Shown here in pieces: positions 1 through 11,869 of a DNA stretch of 64,000 nt; position 1 is the stretch's first letter, and each line of letters opens with the position of its first letter. Under the pieces are notes generated by a model. The model did no database searches and had not been told where the DNA came from. It saw only the letters and a program-made list of their open reading frames with translations. The DNA lies in contig VCAZ01000041.1 in the NCBI GenBank assembly GCA_005784505.1, positions 147,501-211,500 on the forward strand, given 5' to 3'. The position numbers were made by a program, and so were the translations under genes. Origin of the DNA: Bagarius yarrelli. Taxonomy: Eukaryota > Chordata > Actinopteri > Siluriformes > Sisoridae.

Positions 1-260
1 AAACAAAGGAAGGAGGACATCTCACCCCAGACCTCCTCACCTCAACATTAGTGTCTGATGTCACTAAAACTATTGTGACTAAATGATCGAATCCACACAG
101 TCACATGACCCAATTGAGTTAAAAAACCTGCACAAAAGAATGGAGGTTATAAAAGGAGGAGGAGTGAAATAAGACTAGTGGAATAAGATTTAAAACAAAA
201 AAAAAAAACACATATGGATGTGATAGGCGAGTGTCCCAATACTTTTGGACAAATAGTGTA
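1..260 (+). mobile_element. Tc1-derived non-autonomous element, 3' part (cut by window edge)
   Basis: The stretch shares its sequence with four other copies in this window (7051-7494, 18018-18473, 27880-28301, 43120-43566). Shared landmarks are CCAGACCTCCTCACCTCAAC, CACAGTCACATGACCCAAT and the terminal ACTTTTGGACAAATAGTGTA. The better copies encode a decayed Tc1 transposase C terminus. Only the right half is inside the window. Confidence 0.75.
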
Positions 261-1330
261 TATTAATGCTGTTATTCATAAAACATTAATACTCGAATTA
301 AGAAGCTTATTATTTTTTATTAATTATTAGCTTATTATAATCTGAGAAAAATAGAAAATATTATTAATCAGAAAATGAGAGACAAAAGTGTCCCTTTTTT
401 AAAGCAATTTTTGACATAAAGTATTTAACTTTCTCTGTGACTGACACGTCTGTAATTTGGACACGGTTCTATTTTATTTCGTTTGAAAAAAGGCTGAAAT
501 TTGCCTTTTGACACTCAAATGCTGAAAGTGTCGGAGGTGGAAAAGGCTTTCTGGTGGTTGCCAGCCGCTCATTACTATCATAATCTTGTCATTATTATTT
601 TTTTTTTGTTCCCTGAAACTTCTGTAAGGTTCCAGTTGAACTCTTTTGTCCTGCTAATCATTTTCTAACACATTGAACAGGAATGTTAATTCCCAAAATG
701 AGATTCCGTAGGTTGGCTTTAAAGAGTGTATCTTTTTATCACTCATTCCACTTTTCCAATAGGAACCGGTGACGGAATTGCACTTGTTCCGGATTTGGCA
801 ACAAACAACTGGCAAGAACCAGAACCCAGAACCAGAATTACTTGCTAACTCTCTGGCTGTTGCCCTTCCCCCACTATTTCCTAATATCCTCTCTTTTATC
901 TCGTGCTACTTCCTAGTTTGACCTGGTTTGAACCTGGTTTGGACCTTGTTACTTGGTCTGCTTTTAAAAATGGCACCTCTTAAACTGGTGGAAGCATCGT
1001 CCACTAACATCATCGGTTCCCACTTGACACCATTAAGATTTTGGATGCCAGGATTTAGGTCCTTTTTTCAGTGGAAAAGAGTGGCCTGGTTCTTGTCTGG
1101 GTTCCGGCACTCTGGCAAAAGCGGTAACTGATCCCTCAGTATTAATGTCATCGACTGAACATAGTTGGAAAATATAAGGGTTCTTTACACTATCCACATT
1201 GAAACACTTCAATTAGGACGTCTTGCTTAAAATCTATACAACTGGTTTCCCATCATGTGTGTTATCATAACCACAGAAAACCCTTTATTAAATGCCCCCT
1301 TATTCAGGGTATTTCTCCACTTGTTTACAG
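261..1330. other. AT-rich intergenic stretch, no gene seen
   Basis: There is no recognisable gene. The 67-codon open frame at 928-1131 has no known domain, no splice context and no compositional support. A T-rich run lies near 596-609. Confidence 0.5.
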
Positions 1331-1470
1331 GTAGCAAGTTGGTGGTCAGGGTGTTGGACTTCTAACTCGATGATTGGGCGTTTGATTCCAAAGACCACCA
1401 AGTTACCACTGTTGGGTCCCCTAAGCAAAGCACTCAACCCCCAACACTGATAATTTTACAACACATTTAA
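1331..1470 (+). repeat. SINE-like repeat, family A, 5' part
   Basis: A tRNA-like head (GGTGGTCAGGGTGTTGGACT, then a degenerate box B at TTTGATTCC) is followed by ACTGTTGGGTCCCCTAAGCAAAG, the family A middle. The tail is missing. Confidence 0.6.
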
Positions 1471-1554
1471 TGGCATGGCAATTTACAAATGCAAGTTAGC
1501 AGAATGCAGTGCTAGGGTTCTGATTAGGACCAAAAGGACCCACAGTATTTTCCT

Positions 1555-1842
1555 TATTCAAGACCACAGTGCCCTTCATTGACTTCCCATTGGTTTCAGA
1601 GTGCATTTTAAAATTTTGGTTATAGCTTTTCATGGTTAGGTGTCTGCCTATATCTGGCCTAGACCTTTTAACTATTCCTAGAACACCATTAAAACAAAAG
1701 TTGTGTAGTGGTTCTAAGGTTCTGGATTTCTCTTCCTCTATCATTGAGATCTCCAAACTCTGTATTGTTGCTCAGGAATAAGCAGCTATAAAGGATAATG
1801 GATGGACAGATGGATGGATGGATGGATGGATGGATGGATGGA
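1555..1842 (+). mobile_element. LINE reverse-transcriptase C-terminal remnant with GGAT tail
   Basis: One plus-strand frame reads LPIGFRVHFKILVIAFHG. It resembles the conserved 'LHWLP...R..FKIL...' segment near the end of L2/CR1-type LINE reverse transcriptases. The expected Trp before Leu-Pro is a TGA stop, and more stops follow, so this is dead. The fragment ends in GATAATGGATGG and a (GGAT)n tract at 1800-1842. The 86-codon minus-strand open frame over the same DNA is a shadow. Confidence 0.6.
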
Positions 1843-1959
1843 GGTTACTGAATTTTACTGTATACATATAAATTTTACTGACTTGTCTATTTGCATGTTT
1901 ACGTGAGCGATAACCGATATGCAGAATCAATATTTATTGATTATGATATTATTATTATT

Positions 1960-2125
1960 ATCAGGGGAAGCGGTGGCTCAGATAGTTAAGGCTGTTGTTC
2001 ATTGGAAGATCAAGAAGACCTGTTTTCAAGCCCACCACCGCCAGTCAGCCACTGTTGGGTCCTTGAGCAAGACCTTTCCTGGTCCAAGGGTGCTGTATCA
2101 TAGCTGACGTGGCGCACTGACCACC
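1960..2125 (+). repeat. SINE-like repeat, family A, 5' part
   Basis: GCGGTGGCTCAGATAGTTAAGG looks like a tRNA box A region, followed by CCACTGTTGGGTCCTTGAGCAAG. It faces a minus-strand copy at 2195-2330. Confidence 0.55.
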
Positions 2126-2194
2126 AACTTAATAAGATGGGATACACGAAGAAACAAATTTGTGGAGTTAATGTGACAAATTAAGACATAAAGA

Positions 2195-2330
2195 CATTTA
2201 TTATTGGTTCCCTACTGAGCAGTTGTGGTCTAAGGGCCATGCTCAGGGGCCCAGCAGAGACAACTTTACAGTGATGGAAATTGAATCCATGATCCTCAAA
2301 TCAGCTGAGCTATAAAGGAACAACATGCTG
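2195..2330 (-). repeat. SINE-like repeat, family A, fragment
   Basis: TAAGGGCCATGCTCAGGGGCCCAGCAG followed by GGAAATTGAATCCATGATC is the reverse complement of the family A middle and box B region. Confidence 0.55.
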
Positions 2331-2523
2331 CATCTCACACACATTCACAGAGTGTGATGGAGTGAAGGCTCCTCCCCTTTCTCTTCCTTCTCCTCCTCCT
2401 CTGGTTTCTCTGGACAGGAACGTCATTATGATTCTACACCAGGTCTTTTCTCCCCGACTGCATCTGACTTTCTGTTTATAGTTTCACCACAACACTAATT
2501 TAATCTCTTACCTACAGAGAAGG

Positions 2524-2524
<1 letters not shown>

Positions 2525-2563
<39 letters not shown>

Positions 2564-2654
2564 TGTGTTCATTGGAAAAGTAGTTTAGATGTGCACGTGT
2601 GTTCCTATGTGTGACTTGTCTATTAATATGTATGTGAGACACAGCAATGCTGTA

Positions 2655-2690
<36 letters not shown>

Positions 2691-2896
2691 TTTACACATG
2701 TAAACTATGTATTCATTTGCATGTTCAAATATTTATTGGTTAAAAGTCTGTTGCCCTGTGTGTGTGTGTGTGTGCGCGTGTGTGTGTGCGTGTGTGTATG
2801 TGTGTGTGCGTTTGTGTGTCTTCTGGGATAAAGAAGTGGTATTCAGAGGCTCTCATTAAAATGCAAGTCCTGACCCCTGTGGAAAGTGTTGATAAA

Positions 2897-2981
<85 letters not shown>

Positions 2982-2990
2982 AATGAGAAA
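2525..2990. repeat. Compound (GT)n and (GA)n microsatellite block
   Basis: GT runs lie at about 2526-2563, 2655-2680 and 2757-2818. A long GA run lies at about 2900-2980, and purine-rich GAGACAG sequence continues to about 3150. All open frames here, including a 207-codon one on the minus strand, are low-complexity artefacts. Confidence 0.95.
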
Positions 2991-3159
2991 ATACAAGAAA
3001 AAAATGCAAAGACAAAAAAGAGAGAGTAAGAAAAGTCACAGAGAGACAGCTACAGAGAGATGAAAACTGCCAGAGACAGGGAGACAGAGTGAGACCGGCA
3101 GAGAGACAGACTGCCAAAGACAGGGAGACAAATAAGTAAAGAGAAAGAGAGGTTGGGGC

Positions 3160-3560
3160 ACACCCCCAACGCAGCGCAACGCAACAACAGTCAAAATGCC
3201 GTAAAAAAGAACGACTAGTGAGCAGCCAATCAGCAGCGGCTGCAACAGCTCCCCCACAGGGATCACTATGCATTACCACAGGTGGTTTGGGTACTGGGGG
3301 TACTGAGGGTACTACAACCCCTCTGGCTTGGACCCCTTTTATTTCTTTTGCCCCCCTACGCAAAATCTGTTCCTGCAGCTACGATTCTAAGCCGCTGATT
3401 CCCCTGATTATAATAACTGGCCTCATCACAGAGGAATGATTATAATAACAGTCAAACAAAACTACAACTAATTACAGCTGATTTACATAAAACACATCAC
3501 ATTTCACACCGAGTCAGAAACAAGCGAAAAAGAACAACAATCTGCAATTTGTGTTTTATT
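3160..3560. other. Unique-looking spacer without a gene
   Basis: Moderately GC-rich, non-repetitive DNA between microsatellites. No splice-bounded coding frame or known motif seen. Confidence 0.4.
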
Positions 3561-3639
<79 letters not shown>

Positions 3640-3712
3640 GTCTGTCTGTCTATCTATTTATTTGTCTGTCTATCTGTTTGTCTGTCTGTCTGTCTATTTA
3701 TTTCAGTTCTTT
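3561..3712. repeat. (TCTA)n/(TGTC)n microsatellite
   Basis: Alternating blocks of TCTA and TCTG repeats with a degenerate right end. Confidence 0.95.
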
Positions 3713-3858
3713 TTAGCTTTATTATAAAGGGGATTTTAACACCAAAAAGTCACAAGTAGAACAGAAAAATACCGACAGTGATGATATGAAAGGAGTCTTT
3801 ATTTGTCACATATCCATCACTGCACAGTGAAATACTTTTCTTTCTAGATCTCAGCTTA

Positions 3859-5032
3859 AGCCTCGTCTAGACTATAGGCACAATTCGCTTGATGTTGGGA
3901 CATAAACCACAACAGGCGTCGGCACTTCAATCGATTCAATCGTTTCATCTCATGTAGTCTGTCACAGTGCACGACATCTGATGCTACATGACACAGGAAG
4001 TCTAGCCTGCTTCATGTTTTTATGAAGGGTTTCATCACATGGGTGATGTTGACCAATAGGAGCACAGGATTTCTTCAGCTTTTAAACACGGCAAAAACCA
4101 GAGAGAGAGATAACTGTGCTATTGGATGGACTTATGAAATAGAAAGAAAAGTTTTGAGGCGCTCTGGCAACATTGCGCTTGTCTTTATGATGTGTTATCG
4201 AGGGACGGCAGAATAAAACAAATATGGTTAATGGAGGCGCTTCAGAAAGCTGGTTAGCCATATTTGGGTTTCGGTCCAATTGGGCTTCTATTGAATCACA
4301 TCAGACCAAAAAAAATGTATTGGTTTGGTTGATAAAATTTGGGCCTCTCTTTGATACAACTGGCAGTACAATATATATATATATATTCTAGTTTAAACAA
4401 TATGCATTTTAAGCTGATTTTTTCTAATAGACAAATTCTACATTGTAGTTGAACTGGAGATTTATTTGTTAAGGATATTTTTTTGCCATTCATTTATAGG
4501 GACAGACAAAGATCAAATGGTAGAGGCAGAGAGTAAGAGAGAGAGAGGGGGAGCGAAAGGGACCCGATTCGCCAGTGTAACCACAACGTCAGCCAAACTG
4601 GAGATTTTTAAATCCAATCTGGCAACCCTGCTGGTAAATACTGGAATTAGCATGTAAGCTAGCAAATCACTCATTTTGTTCTCATTCTCAATGGCGACAT
4701 TGAGTGTGTGTTTCTCATACACTGATTTATTTGTGTTGGGGCGGGAGTTTTTATATGAATGTATCTTTGAAGGTAATTGTTTGTCTTTAGAAAGTTTCGT
4801 TGGCATTTAAAGTTTAAGTTTATGAGCGCAGAGCTGCTTTTTTTAAGCTGTTGCCAGGAAACTGCAATTTCTGCAGTTCAAAAAATGCCTCGCATCGACG
4901 CGATGATTGGCCTGAATCCGCAAGAAGTTTGGAACCCACGACACTACACAATTTCACTCAGTCGAAATCGCATAATCTGACACAGAAACTGTCATAACCG
5001 ACAAAAAAATACCATGTAGTCTGAACGAAGCT
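3859..5032. mobile_element. PIF/Harbinger-like non-autonomous DNA transposon
   Basis: Imperfect terminal inverted repeats start AGCCTCGTCTAGACTATAGG on the left. The reverse complement of the right end reads AGCTTCGTTCAGACTACATG. The element is flanked by TTA at 3856-3858 and 5033-5035. A 3-bp TWA target duplication is typical of PIF/Harbinger. The 1174-bp interior holds only short open frames (60-100 codons, none with a recognisable domain), so it is probably non-autonomous. It includes an (AT)n tract near 4371-4385. Assignment rests on terminus and duplication length only. Confidence 0.6.
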
Positions 5033-5039
5033 TTAAAAA

Positions 5040-5215
5040 TTCGGGATCAGAGCTAAAGGTTTACCATGATACGACTTCCCTAGGAAAAGGTTAGGGACCT
5101 TATTCAAGGGACCAACAGTGGCAGCTTGTAAATGGTGGGGTTAAACCTCAATTTCAATCTTCAAATTAACAACTTAGATCTTTAACCATTTCAGTTACGA
5201 CTGCTGGGGTAGAAG
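5040..5215 (-). repeat. SINE-like fragment related to family A
   Basis: GGTTAGGGACCTTATTCAAGGGACCAACAGTGGCAGCTTG matches, on the minus strand, the 'GGGCCC..AAGCAAGGCCCTTAACC' module. It abuts the Harbinger-like element. Confidence 0.45.
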
Positions 5216-5219
5216 TCTA

Positions 5220-5915
5220 AAGAAAGATAATGTAACCTTTAGTAAGTTTCAAAATCTTTTAGTATCTTGTCAAACAAGCACATGATGGCTGTTTTCGTAT
5301 CCCCCAGGACACCATCTAAACAACAGAAAGGTGGAAGTCTCTCGTGTTTTTAACAGGTGTGGTACGATTCTCCATCAGAAAACCTGAAGCACAACCTATA
5401 GGAAGAGAATAAAACCTACTGTATCTCCGGCAGCACCTGAGCAGCACGAGAAGCAACTCCATCACCGCAGGCCTGTATTACAACCTTCATGTTCTTTTTT
5501 AGGAGCCGTAATCAGTTACTTGTAACTCGATGAAAGATTGTTAGTCACTGAAAGTGTTATTCTTACACACAATTTCTTCTGGAATCGGGGGTGCAGGGGA
5601 GTGCTGGAGATCAGGAGGACACTCAACTCATCATAAGCAAAGTGCAGGAAAGTAAACATAATAAAACAGCAGCGATCCCTAAAGTCCCAGGAGGACCACT
5701 GGCTTCAGTTTCAGCTATGTCTGGTGTGTGTGTGTGTGCAATAACTATACTGCGGACGCTGTCGTGGGGAAACTGCGGTGAGTTTCGGTGTCTGAGGAAG
5801 CAGCATGCAAAAGATAACTGGTGTAAAAATCTGAAGGAGTTTCAGGTGTGTTTGTTCAGGAGAAATAAAAGATGAAATGTTTACCAAGTTAGAGCAATAT
5901 CTGTTTGTCTATCCT
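5220..5915. other. Intergenic stretch, no gene seen
   Basis: Contains a 94-codon plus-strand open frame (5591-5875) with a short GT tract inside it and no recognisable domain. I do not call it a gene. Confidence 0.4.
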
Positions 5916-5917
5916 GG

Positions 5918-6019
<102 letters not shown>

Positions 6020-6157
6020 CAATTTTAGATACAATATAATAACTTAGAATAGGTCTATAGGATTAATGTGGAGCTTAAAAGATGCATCACGTCTGGATGA
6101 CCTCCCAACACCAAGAATAATGAATCCATCTATCTCACCTAAACGTACTTTGCACTT

Positions 6158-6475
6158 CAAGTATGTTCCCCCTGCAGGTGTCTTTCTCTGTGGAGTTTAT
6201 ATGTTCTCCCTGTGCTTGTGTGGCTTTATTCCAGGTACTCCGGTTTCCTCCCACAGTCGAAAAACATGTTAGTTTTGATGTAGATTGGTGATTCTAAATT
6301 GCCCATAGGAGTGTGTGTGTGTGTGTGTGTGGTTGTTTGTGGCCCTGTGATGGACTGGTGATCTGTCCAGGGTGACCCCTGCCTTTCATCCAGTGACAGC
6401 TGGAATAGACTCCAGCAGATCCCTGTGACCCTGATTAGAAAGAAGTGGCTAAAGAGGATGGATGAATGGATCTGT
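6158..6475 (+). repeat. SINE-like repeat, family B
   Basis: Shares with the other family B copies TTTCTCTGTGGAGTTTATATG, TTTCCTCCCACAGTC, GATTGGTGATTCTAAATTGC, and GTGACCCCTGCCTTTCATCC. An internal (GT)n lies at about 6310-6331. It ends GATGGATGAATGGA. The tRNA-like head is missing. Confidence 0.75.
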
Positions 6476-6479
6476 AGTA

Positions 6480-7050
6480 AACAGAACCCGAAGGCTACCA
6501 CTTTGCTTGTTGAGGTTCGGACTGCTTTCCTTCTTTTCTCTTACAAATTCTGTGAGATGAATTTTAACTAGCCTTCTACCAAACATTAATCAGTGTTCCT
6601 CCTCTGACAAGCTTCCGAATTCTTTGCCACATGCTCCGGTGCCAAACGAGCACCACGCCTTGCGTCCACACAGCTTTATTCTCTCTTATTACAACATTCG
6701 ACCGTGCAGCCGTCTCCTCCCAAAGGGCTTCTATTATTTTTTTCTTTCTTTTTTGTACCGTATCTTTGCTCAGCCAGGAACAAGAAAGTTCGAAAAATTA
6801 AAGCTTTGCGGATTCACTGTTTCTCCTGCCTCCCACACAGCAAGCACAGCAGGCGAAACATCTCAGAGTGCTGCTGCTGGAAAAGTACAACAGCGCAATC
6901 ATTAGCACGTCTGATTTCAGAAAAGAGAGTTCGGAAAAAGCCCATCTGTACCTTCAGCAGTTTGACAAAGAAGACAAAAGTTCTGTAAAGTTATCCTGGC
7001 CAGGTTTCGTTTTTGGAAAGCTGCCAAACGTGCTTAGAGATATCACCAAA
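6480..7050. other. Unique sequence with overlapping open frames, function unknown
   Basis: Three overlapping plus-strand open frames of 63-94 codons lie in 6624-7059. None has a recognisable domain and no splice junctions are convincing. The sequence does not resemble the repeat families here, so it could be a non-coding element. Confidence 0.3.
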
Positions 7051-7494
7051 TCTGTCTGACCAAAAGTATTGGAACAGTTAATCGTTATATGCATATGGGT
7101 TTCCTAAACACCATTTCCAGATGTTAGTCTCACTCTTCCCCCAGGTTTTCCACTAGATTGGGTCATGTTACACAATAGTATTAATGAGATCAGACACTGA
7201 TGATGTAATAGTGAGGAGGTCTGGGGTTCAGTCGGAGTTCCAGTTCATCCCAAAAGTGTTTAGTTTATAGATGTTGAGTCAGCTCAGAATCAGGACTCTG
7301 TACAGGACATGAGAGTTCTTCCACTCCAAAACATGCAGAACACAGCATGTCCTCATGGAGATCAGGGGGTTTGTGCACATGGACATTGTCATGCTGGAAC
7401 AGGGTTTGAGTCTCTCTTAGTTCCAGTAACGGAAGAATAGAATTCTACAACATACAACGGCCGTGTAACGACTTGGTGAGGTGTCCACAAAGCC
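7051..7494 (-). mobile_element. Tc1-derived non-autonomous element, near full length
   Basis: On the minus strand it runs from GTGTCCACAAA-like sequence to CCAATACTTTTGGTCA. Its middle resembles the Tc1 transposase 'HDDxPVHK' and 'CPVQSPD' region. At about 445 bp it is far shorter than an autonomous Tc1 (about 1.6 kb) and matches the length of the copies at 18018 and 43120. Confidence 0.75.
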
Positions 7495-7559
7495 AGATTT
7501 TTTTCATTTAGGTAATTTGAACTAAAGCAGCCTGTTGGTCATTTTAAACTTTCCCGACC

Positions 7560-7640
7560 CATCAGACATCCCATCTATTTACATTGATCCATTTGGCAGA
7601 CACTTTTATCCAAAGCGACTCACAAGTGCAGCAGAATCCT
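7560..7640 (-). repeat. SINE-like repeat, family A, 3' tail fragment
   Basis: ATTTGGCAGACACTTTTATCCAAAGCGACTCACA is the family A tail in reverse. Confidence 0.6.
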
Positions 7641-7811
7641 ATCCAAAACGCAGAGCTGTTATTAGAGCTGACAGTGATACAAGAGCTGCAAGACCGAATT
7701 TCCACCAGAAATAACTGGGAGAACAAAGACAGCTGAAAGGAAACATGGCTGCAGCAAGCACTTGTGCAGTGAACTGTTTTGCTGGTTCTATTCAAATTCT
7801 AATTTTTTGTC

Positions 7812-7975
7812 ACATACATTTACATTTACATTGATGGCATGTGGCAGATGTCCTTATCCAGAGCGACTAACATTCATCTCTTTTACACAGTTCAGAAATT
7901 GGGGATTAAGGGCCTTGCTCAAAGGCAATGGCAAATTGGTGGTGCTGGAAATCGAACCCTGATCTTCCAAGATGT
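7812..7975 (-). repeat. SINE-like repeat, family A
   Basis: Tail (CAGATGTCCTTATCCAGAGC), middle (TTAAGGGCCTTGCTCAAAGG) and inverted box B (GGAAATCGAACCC) are all present, so this is a fairly complete minus-strand copy. Confidence 0.75.
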
Positions 7976-7979
7976 AACA

Positions 7980-10000
7980 CACGTTGAAACGATTTATACG
8001 GCTGTCTGAGTTTATTATAAGGAATATGAAAATTCAAGGGGGGAAAATAAAGGATTAAATTACAAGTAAGTATTTTATTACATTAATAAATACATATATA
8101 TAAAATATATATAAAATATTAGCACTCTGTGAACCAATCAGAATCCAGAATTCTTTAGCAGTGTAAGTTCACCTAAGCTGAATGATTGTGCCTTTTCCAC
8201 CGCCGTGTAATGCTCCATTACGTGGAAATGATCTTACTGGAAAAGAGTTTATTAAGAGACAAAATTGAAAATAGAGACTCCGAAATTGCTGCCTGCTTTT
8301 GTGAGCACACTTCAAGAAGCAATTAGCTTCTCCGACACCGATAGTAACGGAATAGCGAGGAAAAACACATACACACACACTTAGTAGCGCTCTGATTTTT
8401 TTTTTTTCTTCCAGAATCATATCTTCGTCTCGCCGTTAGAGATTATAGTAATGAAAGTGTCCTCCAGGTGTGAAAAGCATAGAATTAAAAGATACAAAAA
8501 TGCCCGGTCTGTTTTAGAGTAACCCACCGACACGGGACAGGTTCTCCAATATTTCATCAACGTGGATATCGATTGGCTGCAGAGAAGGAAATAGAATATG
8601 ATTTAGGATAGCAGGAAGGAGAAATGGAACTCTGAGCAAACAGCTTTCTCATCAACTTCTGGGGTATTTAGGTGGATAGAAAGGAAGCAGAACTCAAGGC
8701 TCGCTCATGAATCAGCGTTCAACTTAGTGGTGGGCCTTCAGGGCCAGTAAGATCTTCTCTGCTGGTTTAAACACTATTAGAAACACTGTCCTACATTTAC
8801 AACCTTAAAAATTGTATTCATTTATTGCAACAGTTTATCCTTTACATTTCGTAGTGTTTCTCTCGCTGCACTGCTTCCAGTATGTGTATGTGGATGTTAG
8901 ATTTTTTATCCAATCAGATTTCAGTTTCTATGTGCTGCCATGGTAATCTAATCTGCCTGTAGAATCAGTAGCGCTGCCCATGGAACTAAAACTATATTAG
9001 CAGTGGGACTATATCTTTAACCAATCAGATTTCAGATTCTCCTCTCAGGGACAGCTAGCTGCCCACAATATCGTCAGCATTTTCCGTCCTCCGATCAGTG
9101 CAAATCTGTTACAGCCAATTTCGACTAGCTAATCATGTCTTGGTGATCTTCACACATTAATACAGTTAAATTAGAATTTCTATGCCCACAATAGCTAACG
9201 GAAAAACTTTTTCCAAAAAGGTTAGACATCGTGAGGTGAGGTCGGCTAACCCTGAAGAAAACTAGCTTGTCTCTGCCCGATTAGGAGTTTGTTAAACACT
9301 TCCAGACCAGTGCAAACTTACCATTAACTTACCAGAGCACGGCATTAAAAACTCTTCGCTTATCCTCATAATAATAAGTTAGATAAATTAGAAAAATTTC
9401 ACAATCTAAATATATTCATGTTGGATATTTGAGGGTATATAACTAAGTGTGTATGTTTATGTAGTTTTATAGTCAAACTTTATTTTTAATAGTTGTGTCG
9501 TTTTTTGTCTTCTTGGCTAGCTTGAAGTAATAATTTTATACTTGTTAAATGATGGTTACTTACTTATTAAAAAAAAAAAGTGCATGCTACACTAGGGCAA
9601 TATGCATAGTGAATTGAGATCAGTTATTCATCACGTGAAAAAAACCTCCCTTTTTAAGGTGTTCAATATGCCAAACTGGAACATAATCAAATCCGAATAA
9701 AATCCTGGTGTTGTGTTAACAATAGAGTCTTTATCCTTACCACAAGAAACAAAGTAACTAGCTTAGCACATGTCCTGATTTTAGTTCTGCCTTTGTATCT
9801 CAATAAATCACAGACATCATGGTATCTGTAGATGAAGCAGAATACACACATCGCTGATTCTGGTCTGGGCACACAGAATAGTAAAAAAGCAAATCCACAG
9901 CCTAGAAAAAAAACTATTAAAAACACTATTTTTTCCGAGTGTTAAACTACAGCGTCAATGAATAAAAGAGACGATAATCGCATACTGACCCTAATAGATT
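7980..10000. other. Gene-free AT-rich stretch
   Basis: No gene recognised. The motif CCAATCAGATTTCAG recurs at about 8906 and 9020, with a related AACCAATCAGAATCCAGAA at 8132, which suggests decayed copies of one dispersed repeat. A poly-T lies at 8397-8407. Confidence 0.4.
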
Positions 10001-10400
10001 CTTATCTGGGCATTAAATTTCATCCCTGTGGAAAGCAAGGGTTCGGATATGAATCCAGGAAGTGCATAATTCTGTAGGATATTCTCATTAAGCATGATTT
10101 CATGATGTTCCATTCGTTCAGCTTTAAGCTTTCCCTTGAAAGCATCATTTCATCCGAGTGCTCTAGACATGCAGAAACAAATTATCGATTTATTTTATAA
10201 AGTTGTGAGATCACATAGCTTCTAAGCTATAAATCCCCTCGACGGCTTTGGGGATGTACAGTGATTATTAGCTCTTCATTATTACGGTCTCATTTGCAAT
10301 ACTAAAGCGTGCTATGAGCGATATGCAAATGAGCTGTTCCTAAGTACCACAGAGACTGAAGACATGAAACAGCTGTCGTACGTGAATACCGTGCAGGCTT
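10000..10400. other. Candidate conserved non-coding element
   Basis: Non-repetitive, mixed composition, no long open frame. It contains the octamer ATGCAAAT (at about 10323) and several TAAT/ATTA homeodomain-type cores. The call is by texture only and cannot be confirmed without cross-species alignment. Confidence 0.25.
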
Positions 10401-10539
10401 ATTTTCACACAAAAAAAAACATTTAAGTCATGCCAATGACTGTGTATGGTGCCACGCAGAGTTGCTTCTCTGTGATAAAACCATCTCGTCTAATTAAATA
10501 AGAATTTTAAGATCTGAGCTTTGATACTCATATTGGTCA

Positions 10540-11060
10540 CACCCCCTTCACTGGACTTAGCAGAAACCACAGCGATGGCTTCTTCATTGTGAATTATACT
10601 CATATAGACCATACCCCCTCCACTGGTCCTGGTAGGTAACCCCGCAACGTCACCTTCAGTGTAAATTATACTCATATAGACCACGCCCCCTCCACTGGTC
10701 CTGGCAGGTAACCCCGCAACGTCACCTTCAGTGTAAATTATACTTGTATAGACCATGCCTCCTCCACTGGTCCTGGCAGGTAACACTGCCATGCCACTTT
10801 TTCTGTAAATTATACTCATATAGACTACACCCCCGCCACTGGTCCTGGCAGGTAACACCGCCACGCCACCTTCACTGTGAATTATACGTATATACACTAT
10901 GCCCCCTCCACTGGTCCTGGCAGGTGACACTGCCATGCCACTTTCACTGTAAATTATACTCGTACAGACCACGCCCCCTTCACTAGACCTGGCAGTTACA
11001 AAGACAATGCCTACTTTACTGAGAATTATACCTACCTGAAGGACATGCCTCCATCACTGT
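10540..11060. repeat. 72-bp minisatellite, about 7 copies
   Basis: CACTGGTCCTGG or its variant recurs at about 10621, 10693, 10765, 10837, 10909 and 10981, an exact 72-bp period. Decayed copies continue to about 11200. Because 72 is a multiple of three, the minus strand stays open for 160 codons (10490-10972) as six 24-residue repeats such as MVYMSIIYTEGDVAGLPART. There is no signal, domain or splice evidence for translation. Confidence 0.95.
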
Positions 11061-11218
11061 GTATTATTTGCATACAAGCCACACCCCCTTCTCTGGACTA
11101 GGCCACGCCTCCTTTATCTGGATCTGGTAGTTATAAAGGCTATGCATCCTTTCCTGTGAATTACTCTCATGTAGGCCACACCTTTTTTCTGAACCTAAGA
11201 GAAACCCATGCTTTAGTA

Positions 11219-11762
11219 CATAGGTTTTCAACCTGTGGGGCGCCAGCAACTCTTAAGAGGGGGCTTAAGAACCTGTTAAAATCAGCGGTTCACACTAATA
11301 AATACGAGCTAACAATTTGTTAGGCATCCACTAGGGGCAATCTAATTAGTCCCACAGCTAATTAATAGGCAGCTGTTAGAGCGGAGTTGCTGTAGAGACC
11401 TGCGTGGGACCTGGTGTGGAGGCCAGTCTTATTTTCTCCCTTTCAAGTTTTGACCTGCAGGTAAACGTATAGGACGTATCTTTCCGCTATTCTGTTATTT
11501 GTTACACTTGCTTCTTCTTTGAATACAACTAAAAAAGAAATGAAAAATAAACAAATAGTTTAATTTAATGAAATGTCACTAAGTGATCCACCACATGCAC
11601 TTTAGACATTTTGCCTCTTTGCATTCTGCCCATAAACCACACGAGAATTTCTGTAGTCTACAAACTTGTGCCTGTGCTAATAAAATGGTGGCATTTAAGG
11701 ATTAAAAGTGAAATTAAACACACTAAGGGTGGGTGCATGTCCTAGAAGGTTGCAAACCCATG
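11219..11762. mobile_element. hAT-like non-autonomous DNA transposon with 8-bp target duplication
   Basis: The left end CATAGGTTTTCAACC and the reverse complement of the right end CATGGGTTTGCAACC match at 13 of 15 bases. Flanks are CTTTAGTA (11211-11218) and CTTTAGTG (11763-11770), 7 of 8 identical, the duplication length of hAT elements. The 544-bp interior has no transposase. It sits in the decayed edge of the 72-bp minisatellite. Confidence 0.7.
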
Positions 11763-11869
11763 CTTTAGTGCAATTAATGACACGGGTACAGGGCATGCAG
11801 GTAAACCGATGCTAATTGTGGTTGACAGAATCACCAGCTAAACCTACTGTATTAGGATTAACTGTCAGG

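Noticed and set aside
2740..3363. 207-codon minus-strand open frame
   Set aside because: It runs through GA and GT microsatellites; the protein is Ser/Leu and Thr/His strings with no domain.
10540..11060. CRISPR-like array
   Set aside because: The repeats are head-to-tail with no unique spacers, and the sequence is vertebrate.
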